Positions 9,701-16,858 of a stretch of 64,000 nt of DNA are shown piece after piece. The notes under the pieces are model-generated. The model was given only the letters and a program-made list of their open reading frames with translations, did no database searches and was not told the origin of the DNA. Origin of the DNA: Aquibium carbonis. Its GTDB lineage: Bacteria; Pseudomonadota; Alphaproteobacteria; Rhizobiales; Rhizobiaceae. The stretch spans positions 1-64,000 of the forward strand of contig NZ_RWKW01000010.1 in NCBI RefSeq assembly GCF_003970795.1. Direction: 5' to 3'. Both the position numbers and the translations under genes were made by a program. Numbering within the stretch: position 1 is the stretch's first letter; every line of letters begins with the position of its first letter.

Positions 9701-10360
9701 CGCTTCCAGCCAGCGGTTGACGAGCGCCAGTTGCCGCGACCGCGGCATGGCGGCCGCTCCTTCCAGGATCGCGCGCGCCGTGTCGCGCCACAGATCATCT
9801 TCGGTTTCGGCCTCGATCAACTGCTCGGCCCTTGCCCGCGTCGCCCGCAACTGGTCGACGTCGAAGAGAAGCTGCCACAGGGGATGAAAGGTCCGGTCTC
9901 CCGCCTCGATGCGCGCCAGGGTCATGTCCGCTTCGTGCTGGCGGTCTGATGCCTGCCACATGGCGAGCTTGTAGGTGTCGCGCACGGGTTCGGCGCCGGG
10001 CATCACCGCCAGAGCCAGCGCCATGCCGCGGGCGTCGTCCCCTTCCGCGAAGGCGAGAAAGAGGTCGGGGAAGGTCCCGAGCCGGTCGGCGAGACCGTCC
10101 GGAGCGCGGTTCCGCCAGTCTTCCGTCAGTTCGCCGCTCGCGTACTTCACCCGCGACCAGATTTCCGGAGCGTAGGGATGCATCGCGTCCGAGAGGATGT
10201 CGCTCTCGGTTTCGGAAATCAGCTCGTCGATCTGTCGATCGATGAACTGCGTGCGCCAGGCCGCCAGTTTCTCATCCGGTTCCGCCGGCTGCGCCAGCAG
10301 CCATGAAGGAAACAAAAGGAGACCGAACAGGGCCATTGCCCGCATCAATGCAATCATCAA
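3758..10360 (-). CDS. giant secreted CHAT-domain (caspase-like) protein with TPR, YD-repeat-like and beta-propeller regions
   Basis: A single 2200-residue reading frame. Residues 1-23 form a signal peptide (hydrophobic core ending in WLLA), so the protein should act outside the cytoplasm. Residues about 30-760 are helical with TPR-like repeats. About 780-890 resembles Rhs/YD repeats (FDYDDRGNLTSVERSDGR, then YDGAGNIEKVEADDG). About 1085-1710 holds repeated LWLGTADGLYRVD and VWATTRTSVFR blades typical of two-component-regulator-type propellers. About 1730-1840 is coiled coil. About 1850-2200 is a CHAT domain, with the catalytic pair in ATHG (His2073) and SACETG (Cys2115), so the active site looks intact. 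CHAT proteins are caspase-clan peptidases (HetF, Craspase subunit). The gene is monocistronic and divergent from a TAXI-TRAP operon by 248 bp. The target and trigger are unknown; a propeller ligand sensor driving a protease is inference. Confidence 0.85.
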   Translation of the reverse strand: MMIALMRAMALFGLLLFPSWLLAQPAEPDEKLAAWRTQFIDRQIDELISETESDILSDAMHPYAPEIWSRVKYASGELTEDWRNRAPDGLADRLGTFPDLFLAFAEGDDARGMALALAVMPGAEPVRDTYKLAMWQASDRQHEADMTLARIEAGDRTFHPLWQLLFDVDQLRATRARAEQLIEAETEDDLWRDTARAILEGAAAMPRSRQLALVNRWLEARPDDQGALHFKAQMVDQARDWPQALAMLRKLTELYPFASYVEATARIAVRFEPEDAVRAELRTRLLATTPLRAEALDMEIERILADAYRRADDRGAARRIARAALERWPDGVRLHSVMAQIEIDSKRMAEAAPYARKAAAAPKASLDDLANLIGIEAGAGDGAGLEAVMTRFAERFGRPSQDAFYRAAALYETGSPEAIDHFREAVEAHPSSEWMMRNLVHHLVKGKVSADDADVIDDWIDRFESPSHGTSLYLEHLRAVETPERALAQYRRMAARWGAYEDYWKPLGDEHTTNDARLAFWHDVRARHPDRAFPVRTIAELHRKTRRWDDVFATLEEARSSMTGIMGSELDRVLFEHCYLVSVFMQEGGAADQALYDRARADCEEAIRLGENQGEVARQFSRLSSTFGDKSRMVADWKAAVRLQPDWAAAMTDGFYGGLAKTLNRRHVFAALHRWYERDPYDGVRMAEIADRHSKWGGSGIWAKILFERMKEVAPDVFRDKESLYHHVSKGFESDSDNFVKQYGREKYLSHSLRYVGWFETARQKAQGNSPIVQVDAATVTKTTLFPDGQRHVETDDPVTGAPVLRQRGRGWQRFDYDDRGNLTSVERSDGRAILFGYDEADRIVRFVTSDESELTLEYNDDGQPVLIILEGTGRLSVRYDGAGNIEKVEADDGDTTTALKITQAFQEILAITRQVDSNASVVDPAFERELEQLIGDVRDFRDDPTNALLLNRLEALVSKVDGTGEAFRTAEDRLFDILSARPKPEIGLRALALLHRLYATTFPAGLDEQHWDYWREARDLLPAGALDGDDALAREIRARPLALLAQARWLPRSDLSNPGYWATYDMSTYAPKPLRERLRARTLHATQDGRVLLASNDGLFIRKDGFWLRHLVDLRAGALVEAAPDRKASAVSDVLSIADAGDGALWLGTADGLYRVDQMGAVVARFRSASDGLAARRVAVLAPWRGGVIAAGQGGLSFFDGEGPSPDLLERFGAEALLADAEPVFVTPVSDDELLVGVNAGLWWLRAGGPPERLADLDVRAAHVLSDGSVAIAAGTDLLTLDRQADGGFSPLRRVEGQQDMQVARSLYGLASIQAIEDEPDALAVLTDLGISIHHRGYFEHLNLPHTLRQAPALAMAMAGGSLWILSDDGRLHAFERGQALVDKRGPVRHLVTDAEGRVTYFARGSGMHARLHDGEIEPQYLFGARVTAMIPAPGGMLFNDGSDIMRYRTGDAYPELLFSARNDTEAYDAPEARESRNNEVTGIALGTDGAVWATTRTSVFRHVDGETREFSWFLDRAAFPMPTDWIAGVHVTFDGRVWVIGSNEKHIQIGGSQMSGGVAQWNGETFDRAGTEDDLWARPWFITSYTQIGEGRAILGTTGGMGLHETGRFTYVEGIDEPSYQALLEAHPNLFLGGRGAAIGDDIWLFPTAAGIIGHHAGRWFYPERINQLLPDSHLARYGAKVVHAVETDGEGRIYAGTDRGLLIFDTGGAGAESFLFASGLGDEAFRIQEEENLRRQRQIFINGLDGDDPRAKLARRYLELEAEVSRLSVAEKMIDRAPLVERLAPRPTERSNDEPTAREPADSAERIRTLVTQRERQMSRLLLQLERDSEALAQTLQMKPLDLAALQKDIPDGAAMVQYIPTTKTLYVHLVSRQERHVREVQVETRALFERARKARRLLEARAAGLLQGERSGASLRKEVLSPVTVEERDRELFDLLHDLYRTLILPVAHELGSYDHVFIVPAGALAEVPFAGLISERGERNRFVVQDHTIGLMPSLYLVHLFLSHVGSASDQMLILGDPDGSLPGARREAKAIEERTSLFAETRIGDEADYDAFLQMGPESKAVHLATHGVLDAARPEESYILLSGNRKLKLVDIQLLDFANTDMVFLSACETGLGGQGVEFQTLSRAFAHAGVPTVAATLWKVNDLASLELATRFYEHYEDDALAAMAAAQRGMIEEGVFAHPAAWAGYMTIGMP

Positions 10361-10608
10361 ACCACCCCAAGCTCGTCACCTGCCCATGCGTAAAGGGGTA
10401 GAAGAAGATGTCAACACTGCGATCCCGGCAGTATTTTCTCGTCCTTTGTCCGAGATGCCTGGCGATGAGCGGGACCAGCCTGAGGACCGATCCGAGACTA
10501 TCGGTTAATGGTCATTCGACGATCGAGGCTTCCCGTCAGCGCAAAGTTGCGGTTATTGTAGGCGTTCGGCGCCTTGGGAGGTCTTGGCGTATTGTGGAGG
10601 AGATTACC

Positions 10609-11583
10609 GTGAACATGTTCAAAAAATACCTTTCCGCGCTGGCCATCGTCGCCGCTGTGGCGGCCCCCGCCTTGGCGCAGGACAAGGAGGGCTGGCCGAA
10701 CGAACTGACCATCGGAACGGCCAGCCAGGGCGGAACCTATTTCGTCTACGGCAACGGCTTTGCGAGCTACATCTCGGAAGCGCTCGGTCTCAATGCCACC
10801 GGCGAAGTGACCGGCGGCCCGGTGCAGAACGTCACCCTCGTCGAAACGGGCGACCACCTGATGGGACTCGTGACCATGGGGCCGGCCTATGACGCATGGG
10901 TCGGCAAATCGGAACTGGCGCCCGGGCTGGAGCACAAGTCGATCCGGGCCCTGTTCCCGATGTACCAGACGCCGTTCCAGGTGATCGTCCTGAAGTCGTC
11001 CGGCATCACCTCCGTCTCCGATCTCGCCGGCAAGCGTGTCGGCGTCGGTCCGGCCGGCGGCACGCCCGGCACCTACTGGCCCCGCTTCATGGAAGCGGTC
11101 GGCGTGACCGCCAACATTTCAAACGCCGGGGCGTCCGATGCTGCAAGCCAGCTCAAGGACGGCCTCATCGACGCCTTCGCCTTCGCGGCCGGCGTACCGA
11201 TCTCGGCCTTCAGCCAACTCGCCGCGGAAAACGACGTGGTGATGTTCGGCCTGACAGACGACGAGAAGGCCAAGGTGCTCGAGGCCTTCCCGGCCATGGC
11301 GCCGCTGTCGATCCCGGCCGGCACTTATGCCGGCCACGACTACGACCAGGAAACGGTGGCGCTCTGGAACTTCGCGATCGCGCATCAGGACATGCCCGAC
11401 AGCCTCGCCTACGAGATCACCAAGCTGGCGCTGGAGAATCCCGACCGCATGGTGCAGATCCACGCCGCGGCCAGCGAGACGCTGCTGGAGCATTGGGACA
11501 AGAACACCTTCATGCCGTTCCATCCCGGCGCCGTGCGCTACTACGAGGAAAAAGGAATCGCCCTCCCCGACGGGCTGAAGTAG
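10609..11583 (+). CDS. TAXI-family TRAP transporter solute-binding protein
   Basis: A 324-residue periplasmic binding protein. I place the start at GTG 10609 because a GGAGGAG element sits about 7 bp upstream; the ATG two codons later would be 13 bp away. Residues 1-23 are a signal peptide (cut after ALA). The mature protein opens with LTIGTASQGGTYFVYGNGFA, the hallmark of TAXI binding proteins, and carries a GVGPAGGTPGTYWPR segment further on. TAXI proteins deliver organic acids such as glutamate or 2-oxoglutarate to a fused TRAP permease, which is the next gene. A hairpin in the 88-bp gap probably makes the binding protein more abundant than the permease. The specific ligand is unknown. Confidence 0.93.
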   Translation: MNMFKKYLSALAIVAAVAAPALAQDKEGWPNELTIGTASQGGTYFVYGNGFASYISEALGLNATGEVTGGPVQNVTLVETGDHLMGLVTMGPAYDAWVGKSELAPGLEHKSIRALFPMYQTPFQVIVLKSSGITSVSDLAGKRVGVGPAGGTPGTYWPRFMEAVGVTANISNAGASDAASQLKDGLIDAFAFAAGVPISAFSQLAAENDVVMFGLTDDEKAKVLEAFPAMAPLSIPAGTYAGHDYDQETVALWNFAIAHQDMPDSLAYEITKLALENPDRMVQIHAAASETLLEHWDKNTFMPFHPGAVRYYEEKGIALPDGLK

Positions 11584-11600
11584 GGCGCAACCAGCTCGAC

Positions 11601-11638
11601 AGATGCGGCGCGATCCGATCCGGATTCGCGCCGCATCT
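11601..11638 (+). terminator. intercistronic hairpin (partial terminator or mRNA stabiliser)
   Basis: A perfect 13-bp stem: AGATGCGGCGCGA at 11601-11613 pairs with TCGCGCCGCATCT at 11626-11638 around a 12-base loop. There is no strong T-run after it. Its position between binding protein and permease fits a read-through attenuator or 3'-end stabiliser that sets their ratio. Confidence 0.6.
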
Positions 11639-11671
11639 GTATTGGGTCTTCAAAGCCGGAGGGGAACCACA

Positions 11672-13855
11672 ATGTCGTCAAGCACGTCCATAGACGCCGG
11701 GTCCGCGGACCGCGCTCAGCTCGCGAGCGTCGTCGATGCGGAGATCGTCGCTTCCAACCAGCGTGTCCCGATCGGCATCGTCGGCAAGGCGATCATCGCA
11801 CTCTGTATCCTCTACACCTCCTTCCATGTGGGGGTGATGAACCTCTACCCGCTCGAGACCTGGACCTACCGGCTGATCCATGTCGGCGGCGGGCTGGCGC
11901 TCGGCTTCCTGCTGTTTTCGGCAGCGCTTTTCACCGACGGCAAGCCGGGCGCCCGTCAATTGCCGCGAAATCTCTACCTGCTGGTGATGGCGCCCGGCGC
12001 TCTGGCGGTGTTGGTCGCCTTCCTCCAGGCCGCGGGTTTCTATCTCACCGGTGAAGGGGTCGCCCAGGCATCGGCCAAGACGGCGCTGGTCGCGGGTTTT
12101 GGCTGGCCGCTGGTCGGCGGAACCGTCTGGTTGATCGTGGTGAGCTGGCTCACGCCGCAACGCGATCGCGCCGGCATCGACCTCGCCGACGTGTTTCTGG
12201 CGCTCGCAGCGGTCACGGTGGCGATGTACATCATCTTCCACGCGCCGTTCCTCAGACTGCGCGCCGGCACGGCGCTTGCCAAGGATGCCGACATGTTCGC
12301 CGCGATTGCCGGCGTCCTGCTCATCCTCGAACTGACGCGACGGCTTGCTGGCCTGGCGCTGGTGATCATCGCGGGCCTGTTCATTCTCTACAGTTTCGTC
12401 GGGCCCTACCTGCCCGGCATCCTCAACCACCGCGGCTATTCGCTGTCGCGTTTCTTCACCTACGTCTACACCGACCAGGGGATCCTCGGACCAACGACGG
12501 CGATCTCCTCGACCTACATCATCCTGTTCGTGACTTTCGCCGCCTTCCTGCAGGCGTCGCGGGTCGGCGAGTACTTCGTCAATTTCGCCTTCGCCGCCGC
12601 CGGCGGCGCGCGAGGCGGCCCGGCCAAGGTCGCCGTATTCGGCTCCGGCCTGATGGGCATGATCAACGGCACGTCGGCCGGCAACGTCGTCTCGACCGGC
12701 TCGCTCACCATCCCGTTGATGAAGAAGGTCGGCTACAAGCCGCAGACCGCTGCGGCCGTCGAGGCGGCCGCTTCGTCGGGCGGGCAGATCCTGCCGCCGA
12801 TCATGGGAGCCGGCGCCTTCATCATGGCCGAGATCACCGGCATCGCCTATGCCGAGATCGTCGTCGCGGCGATCATTCCGGCAGCGCTCTATTTCATCTC
12901 CGTCTATTTCATGGTCGACCTCGCCGCGCAGAAATACGGCATGAAGGGGCTCCCCCGCGACGAACTGCCGAAATTCTCCGTCCTGCTGCGCCAGGTCTAT
13001 CTGTTCATTCCAATCATCATCCTGATCGGCGCGCTGTTTTCAGGCTATTCGGTGATCCGCGCCGGCACGCTGGCGATGGCGGCCGCGGCGGTGGTGAGCT
13101 GGCTGACGCCCCATCGTATGGGGCCGAGAGCGGTGCTGTTCGCCCTCGAGATCGCCGCGAAGATGTCGCTGCAGCTCGTCGCCGTCTGCGCCGCGGCCGG
13201 CATCATCGTCGGCGTCATCGCGCTCACGGGCGTCGGCACGCGTTTCTCGTCGCTGCTGCTGGGGCTTGCCGACCAGAACCAGGTGATCGCCCTGTTCTTC
13301 GCCATGATCGTCTCGATCGTGCTCGGCATGGGCATGCCGACGACCGCTGCCTACGCGGTTGCGGCCTCTGTCATCGCGCCGGGCCTGATCCAGATGGGCA
13401 TCGCGCCGTTGACCGCGCATTTCTTCATCTTCTATTTCGCGGTGATGTCGGCCATCACCCCGCCGGTGGCGCTCGCCGCCTATGCAGGGGCTGCCCTTTC
13501 GGGGTCCGATCCGATGAAGACGAGCGTCGAGAGCTTCCGGATTGGCCTCGCGGCCTTCATCGTGCCGTTCATGTTCTTCTCGTCTCCGGCCATGCTGATG
13601 GACGGAACCTGGCTCGAGATCATCCATGTCACGGTCACTGCGATCTTCGGCGTCTACATGCTGTCGTCGACCGTGCAGGGCTGGTTCTTCGGACCGGCCG
13701 GAACCATCGTCAGGATCGGTACGCTCGCGGCCGGTCTGGCCATGATCGAGGGAGGCTGGCTCACCGATCTCGTCGGGTTCTCGATCGCCGCGGTGCTCTT
13801 CGTCTTCCAGAAGCGTCTGGTTGGGCCGAAGGATCTGGCGAGAGGACTGGACTGA
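11672..13855 (+). CDS. TRAP transporter permease, fused small and large subunits (TAXI-associated)
   Basis: A 727-residue polytopic inner-membrane protein. The ATG at 11672 follows a GGAGGGG element. The N-terminal third (about residues 40-230) holds the helices of a DctQ-like module; the remainder is a DctM-like domain with the family's glycine-rich cores (FGSGLMGMINGTSAGNVVS, then EAAASSGGQILPPIMGAG and GMGMPTTAAYAVA). Such fused permeases work with TAXI binding proteins as Na+-driven secondary importers, and the matching binding protein is immediately upstream. The last about 90 residues add further hydrophobic segments beyond the standard DctM core. The next gene is convergent and 27 bp away. 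Confidence 0.95.
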   Translation: MSSSTSIDAGSADRAQLASVVDAEIVASNQRVPIGIVGKAIIALCILYTSFHVGVMNLYPLETWTYRLIHVGGGLALGFLLFSAALFTDGKPGARQLPRNLYLLVMAPGALAVLVAFLQAAGFYLTGEGVAQASAKTALVAGFGWPLVGGTVWLIVVSWLTPQRDRAGIDLADVFLALAAVTVAMYIIFHAPFLRLRAGTALAKDADMFAAIAGVLLILELTRRLAGLALVIIAGLFILYSFVGPYLPGILNHRGYSLSRFFTYVYTDQGILGPTTAISSTYIILFVTFAAFLQASRVGEYFVNFAFAAAGGARGGPAKVAVFGSGLMGMINGTSAGNVVSTGSLTIPLMKKVGYKPQTAAAVEAAASSGGQILPPIMGAGAFIMAEITGIAYAEIVVAAIIPAALYFISVYFMVDLAAQKYGMKGLPRDELPKFSVLLRQVYLFIPIIILIGALFSGYSVIRAGTLAMAAAAVVSWLTPHRMGPRAVLFALEIAAKMSLQLVAVCAAAGIIVGVIALTGVGTRFSSLLLGLADQNQVIALFFAMIVSIVLGMGMPTTAAYAVAASVIAPGLIQMGIAPLTAHFFIFYFAVMSAITPPVALAAYAGAALSGSDPMKTSVESFRIGLAAFIVPFMFFSSPAMLMDGTWLEIIHVTVTAIFGVYMLSSTVQGWFFGPAGTIVRIGTLAAGLAMIEGGWLTDLVGFSIAAVLFVFQKRLVGPKDLARGLD

Positions 13856-13882
13856 CGACGCGGGCCAATCGAAGGCGCGGGG

Positions 13883-15424
13883 TCAACCCGCGCTGAACAG
13901 CGGAAACGTCGCGCCGAGGGACCAGGCCAGGCAGAGACCGAGACCGAGACCCGCCGAGACGGCGCCGCTGCGCTGTCCGACCCAGCGGCCCATCAACCCG
14001 TAGAGGAGGAAGAAAAGAACCAGGACCGGCAGGATGATGAACAGGAACATCAGCCTCTCCGGGTCGAGCATCGCGGCCCCGGCCAAGGACAGAATCAGAA
14101 CTGTCCGCGTCGCCACGCGCCGCGCCAGCGTTCCGCGTCCCGCCTGCGTGAGGATTCCGTCGGCCATCATCGCCGGGATCGTCCCGACACACAGGAACGC
14201 GATGATCGCCAGCCGTTCGGCGTTGGGTGCAAAACTCGCCACGTAGCGGTCCATCGCCAGGCCGAAGACGGCGACGCCCCAGACGGTGAGCAGGACCACG
14301 GCAGGCATGGACAGGCGCAAGGGCGCGTGCCGCCAGACCAGAAGCATCTGCAACCCGCCATAGGCCGCCAGATGGATCATCAGGTAGTCGGCGACCAGCA
14401 CCGGCATGAACGGTGTGTAGACCCTCGTTCCGATGACCGGCACCAGCACGGCGGGTACCAGCATGGCCGCCCAGTACCGCGGCGCCGGGATGGCGGGCGG
14501 CGTCTTCGGCGCAGGCGGCAGCAGGCGCGCCAGGGGGCGCAACAACCCCACGATCCCACCCAGAAGCAGGACGACCCATATCCCGATCCGCACGATCGGT
14601 CCCTCACTTGCAAGATCGAACGAGGCATCGAGCCAATCCCGCGCCTCGCGGAGCGCGGTGGCGCTGAACAGGACGCCGACATGCTCGACGCCCGGCGCGA
14701 CCACGGCCCGCCGCGCGATGCCGTCATGGTGCTCCGTAGTCCCCTCCTGCGCGTCCGGCCGCAACTGGCGCAAATTGGCAAGTGCGACGTCCCGCAGCGC
14801 GCCCTCCCACTGGCCGGAAATCATCAGGAGGCTTGCCGGCTCGCCGGCCGTCACCGCGCCCGAGAACATGGAGATCGCCACCACGGCTCCGACCGGCCGG
14901 CCTTCTGCACCCTCGGCGATCGCGGTCCGCACGATGATGTCGGTCGCCATCGAATGTCCGAGCAGGGCAACGTCTCCCGATACGCCCGGCAGGGCTCGTC
15001 CCGCGTCGATCACACGCCGCGTCTCGGCCACCAGAAGCGCTGTGGTGCCATCGATCGAGGTGACGTCGCCCGACATCGGGACCGGGTTGCGGCCATGCCC
15101 TTCGAAGTCGAACGCCAGGACGATGTAGCCGGACTGCGCCAGGGTCAGCGAGTAGGACTGCATCAGCTGGCGCGAACCGGCAAAGCCGTGGGCGGCGACG
15201 ACGAGCGGACCCGTCGCTTCCGGCTGGCGGTAGAGGGTCGCGGGGGTTTGGCCGATCCGGATCTGCGTGATGTCGAGCCCGTACCTCGCGCCCTCCAGGC
15301 GGAACATCGACACCGCGATGACGACCACGACGAGAAGGCCGAACGTCCAGTTCGGCCAGGCTGCGCCGAAGGGGCCGTAGCGGCGGCCGCCCCCTGCCCG
15401 CCCATCGGATCGTTCCCCGCTCAA
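13883..15424 (-). CDS. membrane-anchored alpha/beta hydrolase with a C-terminal multi-helix membrane domain
   Basis: A 513-residue protein with one N-terminal transmembrane helix (about residues 27-45), an alpha/beta hydrolase domain (about 60-270) and a C-terminal half with some six or seven transmembrane helices (about 285-505). The hydrolase has the oxyanion-type AAHGFAGSR, the strand/loop FDFEGHGRNP and the nucleophile elbow GHSMA. The substrate is unknown; esterase or lipase activity at the membrane face is inference from the fold. It is transcribed alone, convergent with the TRAP permease and divergent from bciA across 205 bp. The fusion of a hydrolase to such a large membrane domain is unusual. 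Confidence 0.75.
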   Translation of the reverse strand: MSGERSDGRAGGGRRYGPFGAAWPNWTFGLLVVVVIAVSMFRLEGARYGLDITQIRIGQTPATLYRQPEATGPLVVAAHGFAGSRQLMQSYSLTLAQSGYIVLAFDFEGHGRNPVPMSGDVTSIDGTTALLVAETRRVIDAGRALPGVSGDVALLGHSMATDIIVRTAIAEGAEGRPVGAVVAISMFSGAVTAGEPASLLMISGQWEGALRDVALANLRQLRPDAQEGTTEHHDGIARRAVVAPGVEHVGVLFSATALREARDWLDASFDLASEGPIVRIGIWVVLLLGGIVGLLRPLARLLPPAPKTPPAIPAPRYWAAMLVPAVLVPVIGTRVYTPFMPVLVADYLMIHLAAYGGLQMLLVWRHAPLRLSMPAVVLLTVWGVAVFGLAMDRYVASFAPNAERLAIIAFLCVGTIPAMMADGILTQAGRGTLARRVATRTVLILSLAGAAMLDPERLMFLFIILPVLVLFFLLYGLMGRWVGQRSGAVSAGLGLGLCLAWSLGATFPLFSAG

Positions 15425-15629
15425 ACGACCCGCCCGCGATCCCTCGAGACGACTGTCCCGATCTGCCGGATCATGGCAGCGGGCACAGCGTCAATCCGGG
15501 GGCGTTCTTGGCATGAAACCATGATGATCGGCTGCGGCGTCGAATTGGCGGGCATCGGAGCGCCGCTGCTCCTTCCGTCCGCATCGCCTGCTATTGTCTG
15601 TGATAGGCTCGCACTATTCAATCGCCGGG

Positions 15630-16697
15630 ATGTCCATGATCGAGAACCCGTCCGCTGACGAAACCCCGTCTCCGCACCCGCGCCGCGTCTTCGTTCTGGG
15701 GGCGACCGGATCGATCGGCCGCGCCACGGTGCGCGCGCTCGTCGCCCGCGGTCATGAGGTCGTGTGCTTGGTCCGGTCCCGGGCGGGGCCAGGCGGCGCT
15801 TTGCAGCCCGACGACATGGCGCGGCTGCTGCCGGGCGCCAACCTCCGGTTCGGCGACGTCACCGATGCCGCCTCACTGTCGATCGACGGATTTCGAGGCG
15901 AGCGGTTCGACGCATTGGTCTCGTGCCTCGCCTCGCGCACGGGTGCTGCCCGGGACGCCTGGGCCATAGATTACGGCGCGCACGCACTGGCGCTCGCCGC
16001 CGCGCAGAAGGCCGGCGTCGGGCAGATGGTGCTGCTGTCGGCGATCTGCGTCCAGAAGCCGAGGCTGGCATTCCAGCATGCCAAGCTCGCCTTCGAACGG
16101 GAACTGGTCGCGTCCGGTCTCACCTACTCCATCGTGCGTCCCACGGCCTACTTCAAGTCGCTGTCCGGCCAGGTGGAGCGCGTCAGGCGCGGCAAGCCGT
16201 TCCTCGTCTTCGGTGATGGCCGGCTGACCGCCTGCAAGCCGATCAGCGACACGGACCTCGGCCGCTACCTCGCCGAATGCCTGGACGACGAAGCACGGTG
16301 GAACCGCATTCTTCCGGTCGGCGGGCCGGGTGAGGCCATCACGCCCCGGCAACAGGGGGAGATCCTGTTCGCGCTTCTGGGCCGCGCCCCCCGCTTCAGG
16401 AGCGTGCCGCTCGCACTGCTTTCCGCGGTGCGCCGTGTGCTGGCCGGTCTGGGGCATTTCAGTCCGGCGCTGGCCGCCAAGGCGGAACTGGCCGGCATCG
16501 GACATTACTACGCCAGCGAATCGATGCTCGTCTGGGACGACAGGGCCGGCCGCTACGACGCCGAAGCCACGCCATCGGCCGGTACGCAGACGCTCGCGGA
16601 CCACTATGCGCGACTGCTCGCTGGAACCGTTGGTGACGAACGCGGCGACCACGCGGTGTTCCGAACCGCTTCGCCGGATCGCCGTGGCTCGACCTGA
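15630..16697 (+). CDS. bciA: divinyl (proto)chlorophyllide a 8-vinyl reductase, BciA type
   Basis: A 355-residue atypical SDR/NmrA-like reductase. It has the NADPH-binding motif VFVLGATGSIGRATVRAL near residue 20. It then shows the features I know from BciA/plant DVR proteins: the KLAFERELVASGLTYSIVRP block with PTAYFKSLSGQVE, the FGDGRLTACKPISDTDL block, the PVGGPGEAITPRQQGEILF block, and IGHYYASESMLVWD near the C-terminus. BciA reduces the C8 vinyl group of divinyl chlorophyllides with NADPH during (bacterio)chlorophyll synthesis. No other pigment or photosystem gene is in the window, so it is isolated. The start is ATG 15630 or 15636; neither has a strong ribosome-binding site. A degenerate or repurposed role is possible, but the conserved blocks look intact. 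Confidence 0.85.
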   Translation: MSMIENPSADETPSPHPRRVFVLGATGSIGRATVRALVARGHEVVCLVRSRAGPGGALQPDDMARLLPGANLRFGDVTDAASLSIDGFRGERFDALVSCLASRTGAARDAWAIDYGAHALALAAAQKAGVGQMVLLSAICVQKPRLAFQHAKLAFERELVASGLTYSIVRPTAYFKSLSGQVERVRRGKPFLVFGDGRLTACKPISDTDLGRYLAECLDDEARWNRILPVGGPGEAITPRQQGEILFALLGRAPRFRSVPLALLSAVRRVLAGLGHFSPALAAKAELAGIGHYYASESMLVWDDRAGRYDAEATPSAGTQTLADHYARLLAGTVGDERGDHAVFRTASPDRRGST

Positions 16698-16765
16698 AGT
16701 TGCGCGAGCCGCAAGCGGACGGAAAACAAGAGAACCGCACACCGGAAATACTGCACTGCAACAAA

Positions 16766-16783
16766 ATTGGACCAAAGGTCAAT
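16766..16783. promoter_or_regulatory. imperfect dyad upstream of the DctPQM operon, candidate operator
   Basis: ATTGGACC-AA-AGGTCAAT is a near-palindrome of the kind bound by GntR/FCD regulators (TTGGNCCAA-like). It lies about 75 bp before the DctP start in the only AT-richer part of the intergenic region. No regulator gene is adjacent, so the link is weak. Confidence 0.3.
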
Positions 16784-16858
16784 TAGTTCCTGCTTGCGCA
16801 CTTGGCGAGATCGCCTATTCTGACCTTCGCCAAAGAAAACAAAACGGGAGGAATGAAA

